From Tubulanus polymorphus (Eukaryota; Nemertea; Palaeonemertea; Tubulaniformes; Tubulanidae): 64,000 bases of DNA. Location: the NCBI RefSeq assembly GCF_964204645.1, contig NC_134025.1, positions 8,065,001 through 8,129,000 on the forward strand, in the 5' to 3' direction. Positions 28,822-41,900 of the stretch are shown in pieces. Under the pieces are notes generated by a model. It worked only from the letters and a program-made list of their open reading frames with translations. It was not told where the DNA came from and made no database searches. Positions within the stretch are counted from its first letter, which is position 1, and each line of letters opens with the position of its first letter. The translations under genes were made by a program, and so were the position numbers.

Positions 28822-31800
28822 TCAAGACATAAACTGAAAACTTCCAGGACTGCTACACGCGGAAGAATTACTTAGGTCATCACCAGTAGAGTCGCTCTTA
28901 ACGCTCGGGCTGCGGCTACTCACGCCCGATGAGCCCAACGAGTCGTCATCAGGACGTTTACCATCGATGAACATTTCTAGGAACATCGGTGGTATTTCGA
29001 CGGTACTGTCAAGTTTCGTGCACAACATCCGTTCAGCGTGTCTCGTGCTGATAGTCCTTAGATCGGTGACTTTCATAAGGATTTTTGCCCAATGAACTGG
29101 CTGCTGGGGACGATGTGTAGCGATGTAACGTTTAAACGCACCGAGTATGGCATCTTGTAATTTTTCCACCGATTCCGAATCCCTCAACCCGCTTCTATCT
29201 AATAGAAAATAGGCAAAATTTAGTTTTATTCGTCTTAAATTTCTTCTTAGATAGATCGAAGTTCGCCATAAATATGAAATTATAATACATGTATCGATTT
29301 ACTTACCTGATTGCATGAGTAAAACAGCAGCTAATAAGGATATTTCTTTATGGTCAAGTTTTAACTTTGAAAGGCCGACGGCAAAATCAAATATGGGCTC
29401 TATTAGATAACCAAGCCCACCAACGGATACTTGGTTTCTGGTCAGCAGAATTCCGTTATGCATAACTAGTGCCTGGTGTTCCGAGTCATACCGGCAAGCC
29501 ACTCGTAGACACATTATTTCCAAACAACAAGATTTCAATAACATAATCTGGTCTTCGACGATCAACTGAAATTAATAGAAAAATTCCTTTTGAATTTTGT
29601 TTCGATATACCGACGGTAAATAATGTTTAACTTCCTTCTAGAGGTTGCGAACTTACGTCTATAAATCCAGGGACTAGCTTAGCAAACTCGACAACTTTCA
29701 CAATGGACGGGGTCATTATTTTTGCAAGCTGAACCCAAGCTTCGTTGTTTATATGGTCATTATGTCCATGTTTTTCAATATATGGAGGCTGGAATTAACC
29801 ACAAAATTATAAGTGAGAACTGATTCAAAAGATGCGAGAGATCAATACATGAAAAACTTCAGAAAAAGATAGTTACCAGTGATGGCGATACATTTGTGCA
29901 TTCGTCAATGCGAGACGTGGAGGCGTAAGCGTTGACAATATCATTTACGATTTGTATATCTTCTAAAGATAAACTGTCGTGCGTGCAGCCCTCGTTGTGA
30001 CTATGCTTCGACATTTTGGCAGTGGTACTTTCAGTTTTGCGTCGTTCCCGGTTATCTTCGATAAGCTTTCGTTTAGCGACTCTCTGTTTCTCGTTCAAAA
30101 CGACTGGAATGGGAAAGACCGTACCGTAACATTTTAAAAAGCGCAGAAAAAATGATTTCCTATGATGCGCGCATATAGCCGGCCGTGTTACGTTAATCAT
30201 CCTATCCTTCCAGTTAAGACTAGACCTCTTCAAGTCAGATCTACTACTTACGATCAGTGGCCATTCCAGCTTTGAGACATTTGATGAAACGACACTGTTG
30301 GCACTGGTTTCTAGAGTTCTTGTCAATATAACAATTTCCATTCCATTTACAATTGTATTGCAGATTTTTCTGTATCGTTCGACGAAAAAATCCCTATGTT
30401 CATCAAAAAAGGAACTTCTCATAACAACTGGTTTATCGCATATGCTTTAATGATAATTGGATATATTTATATACCTTGCAGCCTTCACATGTCATACATC
30501 GATAATGATAGCCAGTGGCTGCATCCGCACAGACCGCACACGGTTCAGGTCCATTTGTCAAATCCATGTAACTCGGTATATAAGGCGCTGAAATATGAAA
30601 ATGAATAAATTTTATTGGGTAAATTTTAACAAAATGAAATGATTACACGAGAACCTTCCTATCCATATTCGGAAATTCACTATCATTGAATATATAAAAC
30701 TGGTTGTTAGTGGTGACCTTTTTGAAAAATCTAGTTTTGATCTAGTCCAAATTCATAATTCAATCGAGCGTCATTTGAGGTATGTGACACAAATAAAATC
30801 TCTTCGAATAAAAGAGGCGAACCGTGAAATTGTACCTAACATATGATGGGCATCTGCAACCCGTTGGGGATAGGAAAATGACATCGAACTTAAAATGCCA
30901 GAAATGTGTATATAATAGGATTTTCCACATGAGAGCCATTTTTATTGCCACAGATTGCGAATGTTTTGATCTGACCTTATCTAAGTCTACCTATTATAGA
31001 TATTTATAAATGATTTTTGTACCAGTTTAGGCAGATTTGTTATTGAACTTTGGATAATAAATAGTTTGTTTTGAATCCCGCATTCTTGTTGACCCAGTGA
31101 ATAATAAATAATCTGGGTCACAAAGATTAACCGCTTTTTGTTTGATCAGACTAGCCACTATAATATTTCACTTAGTGCATAGAAACAACCGATTAAGTCT
31201 TTCTCTATATCCCTATTGTAATGTCAGGCATCGCTATAGATTTTTCTTCATAATTCATTAATCGCAGCAAGCATACATTTCACTATCTTTACGAATTTAT
31301 TTTGATTTTCAATACATCTAATTTTTTCGCTGATCTAACCATTCGTAATTTGGTGAACATCTTTGATAGCGCCGAAAACAATTTTTGAGAGATCCGATGG
31401 AGTCTGATCAACTAACAATCATTAAACGATGATATCTCAACGATGATTGTTCGTCGGTCTGATACGTCTACGACTTGCGTCGGTCGGCTATTTGTAATCA
31501 CATACCGGGTGTATCTGTTTACAGTTTTTACCGGTTCCCGATAATGAATTCCAAGAACTCACAAATACTGTTATTCACGTCCAGAATTATTATGTAACAT
31601 GCTCACACTGACCTTGACCGATTTGTCATGGTACTGTAAGAGCGATCTATATGGCCCAACGCAAATACTATCTCATCTAATCCGAGAGTATAATATTCCA
31701 TCGATCTACAACCAAATTTTCATCAAGAATTGTGAATGCATTCACAAACACATAGATTTTCAGTTATGAACTGTTAAATGGGTATTTAGACAGAAACAAT

Positions 31801-34236
31801 GCACTTATACATTCAAAACCAAAAATAACCAAATCTATTGCCACAATACCACAACTCATCATCAAAGGAGCACTTTTCCAAATTGAATTGAGTGATTGTG
31901 GTAGGATGCATACAGATGGGGCTCTACGGGACACGTGTGCGGCTTTGGTTGGTTTGTCTTTTGTTTCGATAAATGATAAATATGGAAACAGTTGAATGGC
32001 AACCCAGCAGAATGAATCGGTAATGCACATTGGACGTTTCACCACGAAATATAATTAGAGCGTATTACATAACCTTTAGACCAAGTTTCCCCATCGGGGA
32101 ACTGTGGAATGGGTGTCCAGTGAGGCAGGTGTGGCTATCCCAACAATGGCGCTATATAGGTGAACATTAAATGTTTAGTTTTGAATGCATGAATAAATTC
32201 GATGTATGCTGAATGTTTTATTTATGAATTTATTATTTACTTAGAAGACTTAAATGTGAAAAAAAATTTTCATAGAGAGTATATGAGAACATATTTCAAA
32301 ATGGAGCGTTCATTTGCCCTCCTTCATCCACAGCAGTCATCGAGTTCTGAAATAACCCACCAGCCGTGTTGTTACGTAATAGCTTGGTCTAGTCAGTAGT
32401 GGACTTTATACGTTCGGTGCAATTACGTAATCGTGATTAGCAGTAGCATACGTAAATTTTCCAACCTTAGAATAATCAGTACACTTCCCTGGAATAATCA
32501 TCCAGTCAGAATGATTACTCCAAGTTCCAATGACTCGCATTTCGTAAGCACGGATTGAATTATCTGACACACATTTGCGATTCTGAAAAAAAATTCTGCA
32601 TGGATTTCAGTTGGTTCCGATCCGGACACTCTAACTGAAAATAATTCGGATCGTTTACTATCGGGACGCAGATATATACGTCGCCCAACCGGTCGTCCAT
32701 AGCCCCGGGCATTTAAAAGGTCGCAGTTAGGTCTCCCGGAGTACTACTCGCGTCGACGGCTAACATTCGCAATATGTTACGTAATTCAAAAGAGAAGACG
32801 ACAGGTGTGAGGGAACAACGCTGTCCCGAGCACGAGGCCTACTTGGTAATGACGCGCGGTCGGATCTCATGGGTTAAAAATAATTCAATGGGCGCTTATT
32901 TTCACCGGCTTTTCATCATTAATGCACGTGGATTTTAATTCGTAGTGGTTTGATTGTGCATGGAGCCGTGCAACAAATTGCATCACATAATTTTCAAGAA
33001 TAACCGCCCCAGATATTGAGGTCGTCCACAGAAAGCCATTTATGAGTTATCCGCCGAAGGCAAAGACGAAAGATGTATTCATATTTTCCAGAAAACCTGC
33101 ATTACTCTTACAGATTTTTAATTCGATGAAAAAAGCAATTTTTAAGAAGACCGTTTATGTGTCAGACCGTTATATTGTGTCATATTAAACAGTTGACCCA
33201 CCATGGCGTGAATGATGATTAAGTGATTGGGTGGGGAGAAAGGACAACAGTCGATCGAGCGTACTCATTTTTTGCTTAGGTACCACCGCCACAAGACCCA
33301 GTTTGAAAATATACTAAGAAGCCATGAACAGATGTGCTAGCCAAAAATACTAACTTCATTTCTATTACATCACGTTACGTGTTCTTAGATGCGTGTCCTC
33401 GTTAATCTCAGACCGCTTTATAAAAACCTGCACAATTGAGACCGCCTTATCCCGAAGCGGATTTAACGCGAACAATAGAAAATTAGTTGATTAAAAGGGA
33501 CGAATTTATTGTACACGCGTAACACGTACGAGCCCCACGAATACTTGCAAAAAAATTGCATGAGTTCATCAAATATTTGTTGATACGTATGAACATCGCA
33601 AAATGGCATCTATACATATAGAATTTGATTTGTTAAAATCTCTTTAAGCTTCATCAAGTGAATGAGACTCATTCACCTGAAGAAGCTTACATTAGTAGCG
33701 AAAGCTCGTGCGTCAAATAAATAGTTAACCTATATAGTACTACTCGTCTCGTTACTTATTTTAAACCAGGTTAACACGGCTATTCTACGAATATTAAAAC
33801 CTCTTGTGCACGTAGATATAGTGCACGTATATAGTCGCCGATTATTCAAACGTTTTAGATATTCTGCGCGTATGCAGATATAGTACAGACTCCCTTAACC
33901 GTAGAAAGTTTGTTAGATATCTAACACACAGATATGTCTCATTCAATTTTTTTGATTTGAATATTCTTCGGTACTAAAATGAACGCCTATAAATCTATAG
34001 CACCCGGACAAAATCGAATCAAATCTAAGAAAATCAAAGTAAAAAACCCTTGAATCAGTTAAATGGAAACCGATTTGTTTGTATCTGGTTCGACGAGGAA
34101 GCTCGAAGTAACAGATCTGAAATGACTGATAGAATTATTATATATCTTTTAAATGTTTAGAATTACTCTACGTACCTTTTAAGCTTTTTTTCGGTGTGTT
34201 TGCATTTTTACCAGTTTCGTCGTTGTTTTTCGACAT
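28822..34236 (-). CDS. THR: Thyroid hormone receptor (nuclear receptor NR1A), complete
   Basis: Ligand-dependent nuclear transcription factor that binds DNA usually with RXR. Seven coding exons, transcript order: 34176-34236, 30475-30587, 30252-30393, 29877-30103, 29657-29788, 29307-29565, 28822-29198; they join to 436 residues. The A/B region is short (36 residues) and ends YIPSYMDL as in vertebrate TRs. The DNA-binding domain starts at Cys37 ([19 protein letters not shown]), has the TR P-box [22 protein letters not shown] and [17 protein letters not shown], followed by the hinge [17 protein letters not shown]. The LBD has [31 protein letters not shown] and the AF-2 helix PPMFLEMF. Unlike vertebrate TRs, which end just after AF-2, it carries about 50 more residues rich in Ser/Asp (an F domain). 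The 3.6 kb first intron contains a hammerhead-like short element. Confidence 0.96.
30588..34175. other. Thyroid hormone receptor intron 1 contents
   Basis: Mostly unremarkable AT-rich sequence. It contains a perfect short palindrome TTGTGAATGCATTCACAA near 31727, a roughly 270-base stretch open on both strands (31764-32045) and the short element at 33645-33797. No separate gene could be supported. Confidence 0.5.
33645..33797. mobile_element. Partial copy of the hammerhead-like short element
   Basis: One full arm (GCGAAAGCTCGTGCGTCAAA, TAGTTAACC, AGTACTACTCGTCTCGTTAC, GGTTAACACGGCTATTCTAC) matches the right arms of the 21.4 and 46.4 kb copies, preceded by only a stub of the opposite arm (GCTTCATCAAGTGAATGA against TCATTCACCTGAAGAAGC). 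The core is CTGAAGA (33677-33683) ... GAAA (33700-33703) G-CTC GTG, again fitting CUGANGA with a short stem II. Confidence 0.75.
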
Positions 34237-35492
34237 CGTCGTTTTAATGCAAACAACAACTCCCTAAATAGTTCACAAGAGTTCACCAGCAAATGTCTTT
34301 TCTAAATATTCTATTGCAAAATGATTCTGGATGTGATTTCGCGTTTCAAACGTTTATGGTAAATTTTGAACATTAGGTCGCAGCCGGCTCACGTCACCCT
34401 CGCCCAACCGATAATACGATAGGGACATTAGCGAGTATGTAAATTGACCTGGCTGTGAGTTAAACAAGAGCAAGATCTTACGTAACCCTGACCCAGTGCG
34501 TATAAAGCCGATAAATGGACACTGGTCAGCAGGGGTGGTAGGTGGGGATTCACAAATCCGACGCGTACAAAGGTTAAATTTGACCTCTGGTCACCATATC
34601 GATTTGCATGTTCGGGCAAAAGATGAAATATAACAGTTTATCCTTAATGTTCATATTTGATGCACTGGTCACATCGACTTCTTAGAGGTCAATGGACAAA
34701 CCACAGCTTGACCAAGTTGACCACGGCAGCAGCTTGGATTGTTAAACTTGTCCGAAATAACCTGTGCGCGGCCGAAGATCAATGGCAACATATTATACAT
34801 GTATATTTAGTTCAGGGAAAATGTCGGTCATATCGAAAAATCTTTATACTTAGGAAATACCTTTATTTCATACGCATATATTTCAATTTCATGAATCCAA
34901 AAAATATTGTGAAAATAATCACGGCGATGATACAGTGTATGTAATGTATTTCATCATTATTGATGGTCAAGGATCATTTTATATACGTATCTATATCAAT
35001 TTATTTCTATCCTCGTAACATTCTTTCATTTCGCAAATTGACTAATTGCGTAAAATACAGCGAATCGAGAAAAATATAAAAACTGTCACTTGGCGATAAC
35101 CCGACATACAGCGAATATCATCCAAGGGATGATATTATCATGGACTCTAGACTAGAGCTCATTATATTACCCATATTAACATTTGACGACGCGGTAAAAA
35201 GTAAGCAGAGTGATTCAGATCAGTAATACGAAGAAAACGTTGTCATAATATACAAGTACTGACATATACAATTAGCCAACGCCCTTTATGGACACCCTCG
35301 CACATCACATTCATGACATAATACGCATAGAACATAAAACATGTATTTACCAAACCATTTATTGCATACATTATTGAAATGTTTAGCACGCAAGCTATTT
35401 CGAGAAACAGGGATTTCCCGTGACCTTTAGAAATAGGGAAAACCTTTCATGAATTCAAAATCTGCCATTTTGTTGGAATAGTTCCATTGGAA
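34237..35492. other. Divergent promoter region between the THR and IkB genes
   Basis: The two start codons are 1.26 kb apart and point away from each other. The IkB-proximal part contains a perfect kappaB site (35410-35419) and a weaker GGGGATTCAC at about 34544. No ORF worth calling. Confidence 0.6.
35410..35419 (+). promoter_or_regulatory. NF-kappaB binding site upstream of IkB
   Basis: GGGATTTCCC matches the consensus GGGRNYYYCC at all ten positions and lies 73 bases before the IkB start codon. IkB genes are classically induced by NF-kappaB as negative feedback, so the position is meaningful. A looser GGGAAAACC lies about 25 bases further downstream. Confidence 0.7.
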
Positions 35493-36832
35493 ATGACGAT
35501 ACAACACATAATGCACGGTCGCCGAGTTCGTGGTAAACTGACGAAGAATCAACTGGAAGAAGCGGCCTGCTCTGATGCCTGTCGCTCAGCACAAGACCGC
35601 GGCAGTAATAGCGCGATTCTGAATAGGTCACGCAGAAATGACATCAGGTATATGCTCAGTACTTCGTACGATTATCGAAAGAAAGGCCAGTGACTTAGCA
35701 AAATAGAGTTTAATGATATTCATAATTAATCAATTTATTCACTCATTTTAATATATCGGATCAATCCCAACGAAATATACATACATGAATACATATAATA
35801 TACTTTCATTTCAACAGTTTGAATGTCGAAGAAATTACGGAATCGTTTCTACAGAATGTGAACATACGTTCGGACCCTCGAAAAGAATCTTGGCCGTTGA
35901 GTCGCGAGTTTAAGGAAAGTTTCGAGAGCGGGAAATGGCCTGAAGGAATTGATGACATGGGTTATGATACATGTTCGGGTAGCTATTCCAGCGACCCTAG
36001 TTGCGACAGTGGTGTAGATATTCGAAAAGTAAACTCCTGGCTCCTTACGCCGGCGAAGCCAATGAAGAGGATAGGAAATCTCAACATATGCCCTGCACTT
36101 TTAGAGAAACTACAAAGTGATAGATTGACAATCGATTTTCAAACGCTTGAACTATTCTTAGGCGATGCGGATCTTGAAAATAAGTTACATGAAGCAGTGA
36201 TGAATTCGAACATCGTTGAGTTCAGGGCAATAGTCAACAGAGCGCCGAAACCATACTTTTTGGATGCTATGACCAGTGCGGCGCATACTGCTTTGCACTT
36301 GTGCGCGTTTGCTGGTCAATTAGAAATGGCGCGGATTCTCCGCGAGGCAGGAGCTGATGTAAACTTGGCCGATCGCATAGGCAATACACCACTTCACTAT
36401 TCCGTGAAGAACGGTGATGTTTGTATGGTGGCAGAACTTCTTCGTGGTTTCGAGAAAGATGCCAAAGATACGGCAAAACTATTGAACTGTTTTAACGACG
36501 AGGGTTACACAGTTGGTCATCTCGCGTGTTTGACCGGAAATGTTGAAATCGTCCGCATCCTCGTGTCATATTCTATGAAAACTTTCAACTCACGGGCCAA
36601 AAAGTCTGGTCAAACAGCTTTGCACATGGCCATCGTACGAAACGACCACGAGATGGTGCACATCCTGACAAATAATGGAGCAAATAGTGAGATTCCCGAT
36701 TACTGCGGCAACACGCCACTTTTAGTTGCGGCGCAGAATCGAAACAATGAAATGACGATGGCTCTTGTTAGGGCTGGGGCAGATCGTTCCGAATTGGAAC
36801 AAGGGTTATATGACATGGATATTGATTCATAA
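35493..36832 (+). CDS. IkB/cactus-like inhibitor of NF-kappaB, complete
   Basis: Cytoplasmic ankyrin-repeat protein expected to hold Rel/NF-kappaB dimers inactive until its N-terminus is phosphorylated and degraded. Two exons: 35493-35647 and 35818-36832, joining in phase (AG|T) to 389 residues. Six ankyrin-type repeats cover about residues 174-375 (TALHLCAFAGQLEMARIL, GNTPLHYSVKNGDVCMVAEL, GYTVGHLACLTGNVEIVRIL, GQTALHMAIVRNDHEMVHIL, GNTPLLVAAQNRNNEMTMAL). The N-terminal region is Ser/Asp rich and has CDSGVDI (Asp115-Ser116-Gly117), half of the DSGxxS degron; the second phospho-serine position is Ile. The acidic C-terminus (YDMDID) is a remnant of a PEST-like tail. The first exon is basic and has no known domain. 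Paralogue identity (alpha, epsilon or cactus) cannot be assigned. Confidence 0.92.
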
Positions 36833-36961
36833 ATATAGTTTTGACACAACGTTCTATTCGTTTTACCTGATGCTTGGAATAAACGTCTGGGTGACTGATT
36901 TCAGGTTACGTGTAATATGTACCGTATATACATTTTATTATACGTTCCCAAATTTTATGAA

Positions 36962-36967
36962 AATAAA
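36962..36967 (+). terminator. AATAAA polyadenylation signal of the IkB gene
   Basis: Canonical signal 130 bases after the stop codon. Confidence 0.6.
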
Positions 36968-38915
36968 ACGTTTCATGCTTCTGTCCTTAATACACACAAT
37001 AGCAGTGGAACCCCCTTGATTGACTCTTTTTTCGTTTACAACTAGAGACTTTAGAGATAGTGTCTATTCATAAATTTTGATATGAATGGATTGCTCGATT
37101 CCCGGGGACCGACGAAAACGAAATAATCATAGTACGAACCCTGGGAATCCAAGAGAACTCGCGACTAGTTCCTTGTTGTGACAAACAATACATCCTGGTT
37201 GGCGAATTGATAAAATACACGGTATCTACGGGTTTCCCAAGATATCATAAAACATTTTCCAATCTGTACCTTGTTACATGTTGTCAAGTGTACGTCAAAA
37301 ATGATTTAGCTAACTATAATCATTGATCGTAAATGGGAATATACACGTACGTATATAAATCAGATCTCTATCATACTGGACGAATGAATTCACGAGCAAG
37401 AAAACATCCTTTCCTCTTGAAGCAGTGGAATATTCTTTGAAGAAACATTAGTAGCCGATCTCGCATTGACAAAATGGCAATCCACGCAATCCAAGACAAC
37501 AATCAAATTAGAAATATCAACCGATGACACTAGTATAATGTACATATACACATACTTTATTAACATGAACTTGCTGTAAAACAAATTTATAATAATCTTT
37601 GACAAACAAAACAAATCTTAGAACTCTCAACCGCAAAATCGTGGATGAAGGTAATCAGGTTTGAACCAAAGACTCCGCCTAGTTGTCATGGACATCCAAA
37701 CTACTCCAACACGTCTATATGGAGGCTCACAGCGGGATATACCAGTCGTAAAGCAACAAGTACGTGAAGTCACAGTTGCGACTCGACCCCATTTAAAACG
37801 ACCAGCATCACGCACATGAACTCAGCACGTGACAAGGGTGCAAAAATCTCGAAGGGTCCCTGAATCATTCACATCATCAAACTTGGTTTTGATTCTGACA
37901 AAATACCTCTCTAGTAACCGCCAATTATACAGGGCGACACATTTTCCGATGCTCGTGACATCAATTAACTTTACTCAACAATAGAATAAAAAGTTCACCC
38001 TAAAACTATAGGCCTGTCTGTAGAATATTTTAACAATACAAAGCAGAGAAATGAATTCAAAGTGCATGTTCCACAAAACATACGCAGTATAACCATAAAT
38101 ATATAGGGCATTACATTGTGCCGTCTTCGCGATTTTTTATGTGAAAAATCTGCTCATCAATATATGTCGCAACAGCTGGCTCTACGGATCTTACAGAGAC
38201 AGGGAAATCCGCAAAGATATTTTCAAACAGATGTACACACATATAAATAGATAGTATATTCATCTTTAGTTTGCATAGAATGTATCGCACTCCAAGGTGA
38301 ACCTCGGTTAAGTTCAAAACAACCCAAGGCTGGTTGGAAAATCTGATCATAAAACTGTACAGACCCATTTTCAGGCGGCAGTATACAACTATATATCAAT
38401 AAATAAACTAATGGGAATTATCTTTAAAACGTTTGCAGAATAACATCTTTTTCCATATAACAAGACATACTGGAAGTAATACAGTGGAACCAGCTTAATC
38501 ATTTGGGACCAACAAAATTCATCCGGTTTTCAAGAAATCCGGAATAAAAGTCATGTTCTGTATATGAATGAACAAATCGACCGCAAATAATGTCTGGATT
38601 AGACCAAAATCCGCATTAAGCGGTTTAGCTGTATTATCACAATAACTAATCTGTACATAAATTCTTAATGCACTGACTAGAAGGTACAAATTTCTTTCAA
38701 ATTTTACATTCGGTAATGGTAGAAACTACAACCGAATCTTTAAGTGAGACAGATACAGGTATTTTCAAAGGTGTGATTTTACAAGAACAGATTGCGCTTA
38801 AGTCAAATAATATTGGGACGGAAAAACCCGTACATTTTCATGAAGACGAATGTTCATTATAGCAATTCTTGCATAGAGGATATGTTATCACAGATTAAAA
38901 TAGATACCATCAATT
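36968..38915. other. Spacer and probable NUB1 3' UTR
   Basis: No gene recognised on either strand; all open frames are short and without domain character. The right-hand part is presumably NUB1 3' UTR. Confidence 0.5.
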
Positions 38916-41900
38916 CTAACTGGTAATGTTCAATAAAATTTGGTATTCATTCAAAAACGTAGCCTCGTCTTCTAACGTCAGATCTAAATACGAGTCTTCA
39001 TCCTCTGGGATATCTGGCACTATAGCATCCATGGCATCCTTCTCCTTTTGAATTTGCTCGGCAGTAAGTTCGGGTTCACTAGTACCTGGCTGTGAATCTA
39101 TTGGTATAACGAGAAAAAAATTAAAAATTATCATAGCCAATGCAAATGCACCGCATTGTTGGCAAAAACAATAATGAAAACTTATTCAATTTACCTGAAG
39201 AATGCAGTTGTAGGGGCAGAAATCCACCATTTCTGATTAACATGTCAATTGCTCTTTGGAGATTAGCATTTTCCAGTGACAGAGCTTCCCTAGCGAAAGC
39301 TGGGTTAAAACCCATACTGACAATCTAAAAGAGATATACAATATGAAACATTGAGTAAAATCAATCAAGTTAAAAAACAAACGAAATGTCACGTGTCTGT
39401 TGAACTGACCTGTTGTATCAAATTCTCAGAAATATGAGCTGGTCTTGGACTGGGATCTGGTAAGCTCAAAAGTTCAGGATGTTCTTGTAAAATCTGAAAT
39501 AGGGTCATAATGTGTTCAGTTTTATTTAACAACGATGAAAACAAAGTAGAGAGGCCTTAAAATGTATTAATCTAGACCAGATCATTGAATTTTCATGATT
39601 TTATAATCTCAGATATTCGAAATGAAATATACCCACCTCAATAGCGGTTGCCAGGTTATTGTTTCCCTGACGAAGTGCTTCTCGAGCGGATCCTTTCGGA
39701 AATCCCATCGATATAATCTGCTTGTAATGGCTTGAATTTACCCTAATCAAGGAGACAGAATTCAATCTTAAAGCAAGTGCTCTTATCAACTAGGCATATA
39801 TTCAAGACAACCAAAGATATACAAAAGGATCCTCTAACTGACCATTGTCCATTTGCAGTTTTACCGAGCATATGTGACAATTTTTTCTCTTCTTTTTCGA
39901 CTCTCTCTTTTTCGCGAAGCAGTTTCTTTTCCTAAAAAGTTACGATCTAACATTTATATCTCAACTCAACAACACCTCTACCACCTGTATCTGAGAAGTG
40001 AATTCACTTGCATGTTTTACCTACTTCTCGTCTCTTTATTATATGTTGAATCGCCGCATCAATGTTTCCTTGACATGCGCGTAAACCTAGTCGAGCGTTT
40101 TTCTCAGAAAATCCCATCATCATCACTGAAGACATAATTATCGAATATAATTTTTGAGCTTCCCCAAAATTCACTCAACTGAGACCAAAATATTATAAAG
40201 TTTATCTTAATCTGGACGAGTTCCATCCAGAATTAAATCCTTCAACATATCAATCAATACAAATCCATCGAAATTAGCGAACTAGGGCATTTTTAAAATT
40301 TACCGAGGCAATTTTCAGGATCCGAGGGGATTATGGGGATTTCAGGGCGAAGCTCAGAATTTTAGGGTATATTTCCCCTAAAATTTTGATTATCGGAATT
40401 TTAGGGTATTACGGACCCGTAGGAACCCTGTCATTTAATGGTATTCACCTTGATTCAATGAGTTTTCATCAATGAGTAACAATTGCAATTCCTGTTGCGC
40501 TTGAGCAAGAAGGCATCTTGCCTTCAGGAGACTTCCTTGGTAATACGCTAGGATTCCTTGAAGCAGATGCAATCGCATATATAAAGCCTGCTCATTGCCA
40601 GTAGTTCCCTGAAATAAATATTTCAGCAATCAAAAATAACATGTGCTCTCTCCAGATTTTTTCCATTTAAGAAATTCAACGTACCTTAACAACAGTCAAT
40701 CTTTCTAGATTAACTCCATAACTTTTGTGAAAGCAGTCCTCGCATGATTTCAACCGCGACTCAGCATCGGGAAGATCACTGATGTTTTTCAGGCAGAGGT
40801 AGCACCACACAATATCCAGACACAGAATGGCAAAATTATCAACAGCATTCAAGATATCAGATCTGCATTTTCTGAAAAAGATTGCAACAATAACACTAAA
40901 TTTCATATCAATTAACAGCAGATTTAAATCTTAGTGGTACCTACCGAAATTCTTTATCAGCTTCCAGTAGTAATAACAGAGCGAGACCATACTCCTTTCT
41001 CCTCAAGCTCGCTTTTCCTTTCTCATGCAATGTCATAGCTACGGCTAATGCCTGGAATAATAGCAGGATTCATCAGTTCTTTATCCATTGAATGTAAAAT
41101 GAAAATCTACAAGATTACTGGTAGTTTCCACACCTTACGTTCATCAGGAGGTAAATTGATTGGCTTTCCCGTTTGGTCAGCGATTTGCATGAAGTACTCC
41201 TCCTCTGGATCACCCTCATCTACAAGAAAGAAATCAAAACACATAACATGCCTAAATTAATTCATTTTTGTCAAAACATATCTTTATTTTCCCACAGTAT
41301 ATCAGTTTTTAAATAGGTCTAATAGAAATCCTACTTCTCTTTTTATTGGACAACAACTCTGCTGCAGCTTTAGTTTTTTGTACAGTGAACATGTCTTCTT
41401 CCTCTTGCCGCATTTCAACTTCTGATTCCGAAAGACAAATAGCCATCACTTGGGAATTATTCTGAAAGGTTAGAGAATTCAGTTTTAGTCAATAGGTGTG
41501 CTGTAGGCTAATAAAGATCAGATTCATGAATTACCAGTTACTTACCTTGATATGCTGTTCAGTCAAAGTAGAAGTCTCATCAATAACTTTACCACAACTT
41601 ATCAACTTCATTTTCAGGATGGCAATTCCTGACATATGTGATACACTATTTTTGAATTCATTTCCCCGAATGTTCAGGTTTGTTTCTATAATAATCCCAG
41701 TTTTCAGACCACTCTTCAACTAAAATATACAAGTACCAGTACACTAGGCGAATTTATCACGTCAAATTAAATTTGATCTTAAGTAAAATCGAATTCATCC
41801 TATTGTGCAAATCTTATTTGATTAGATTACACTTGACTAGCAAATTATGATTAGGAAAATCAAATCTGATTTGACAAGATAAATATGCCTAAATTGTTAT

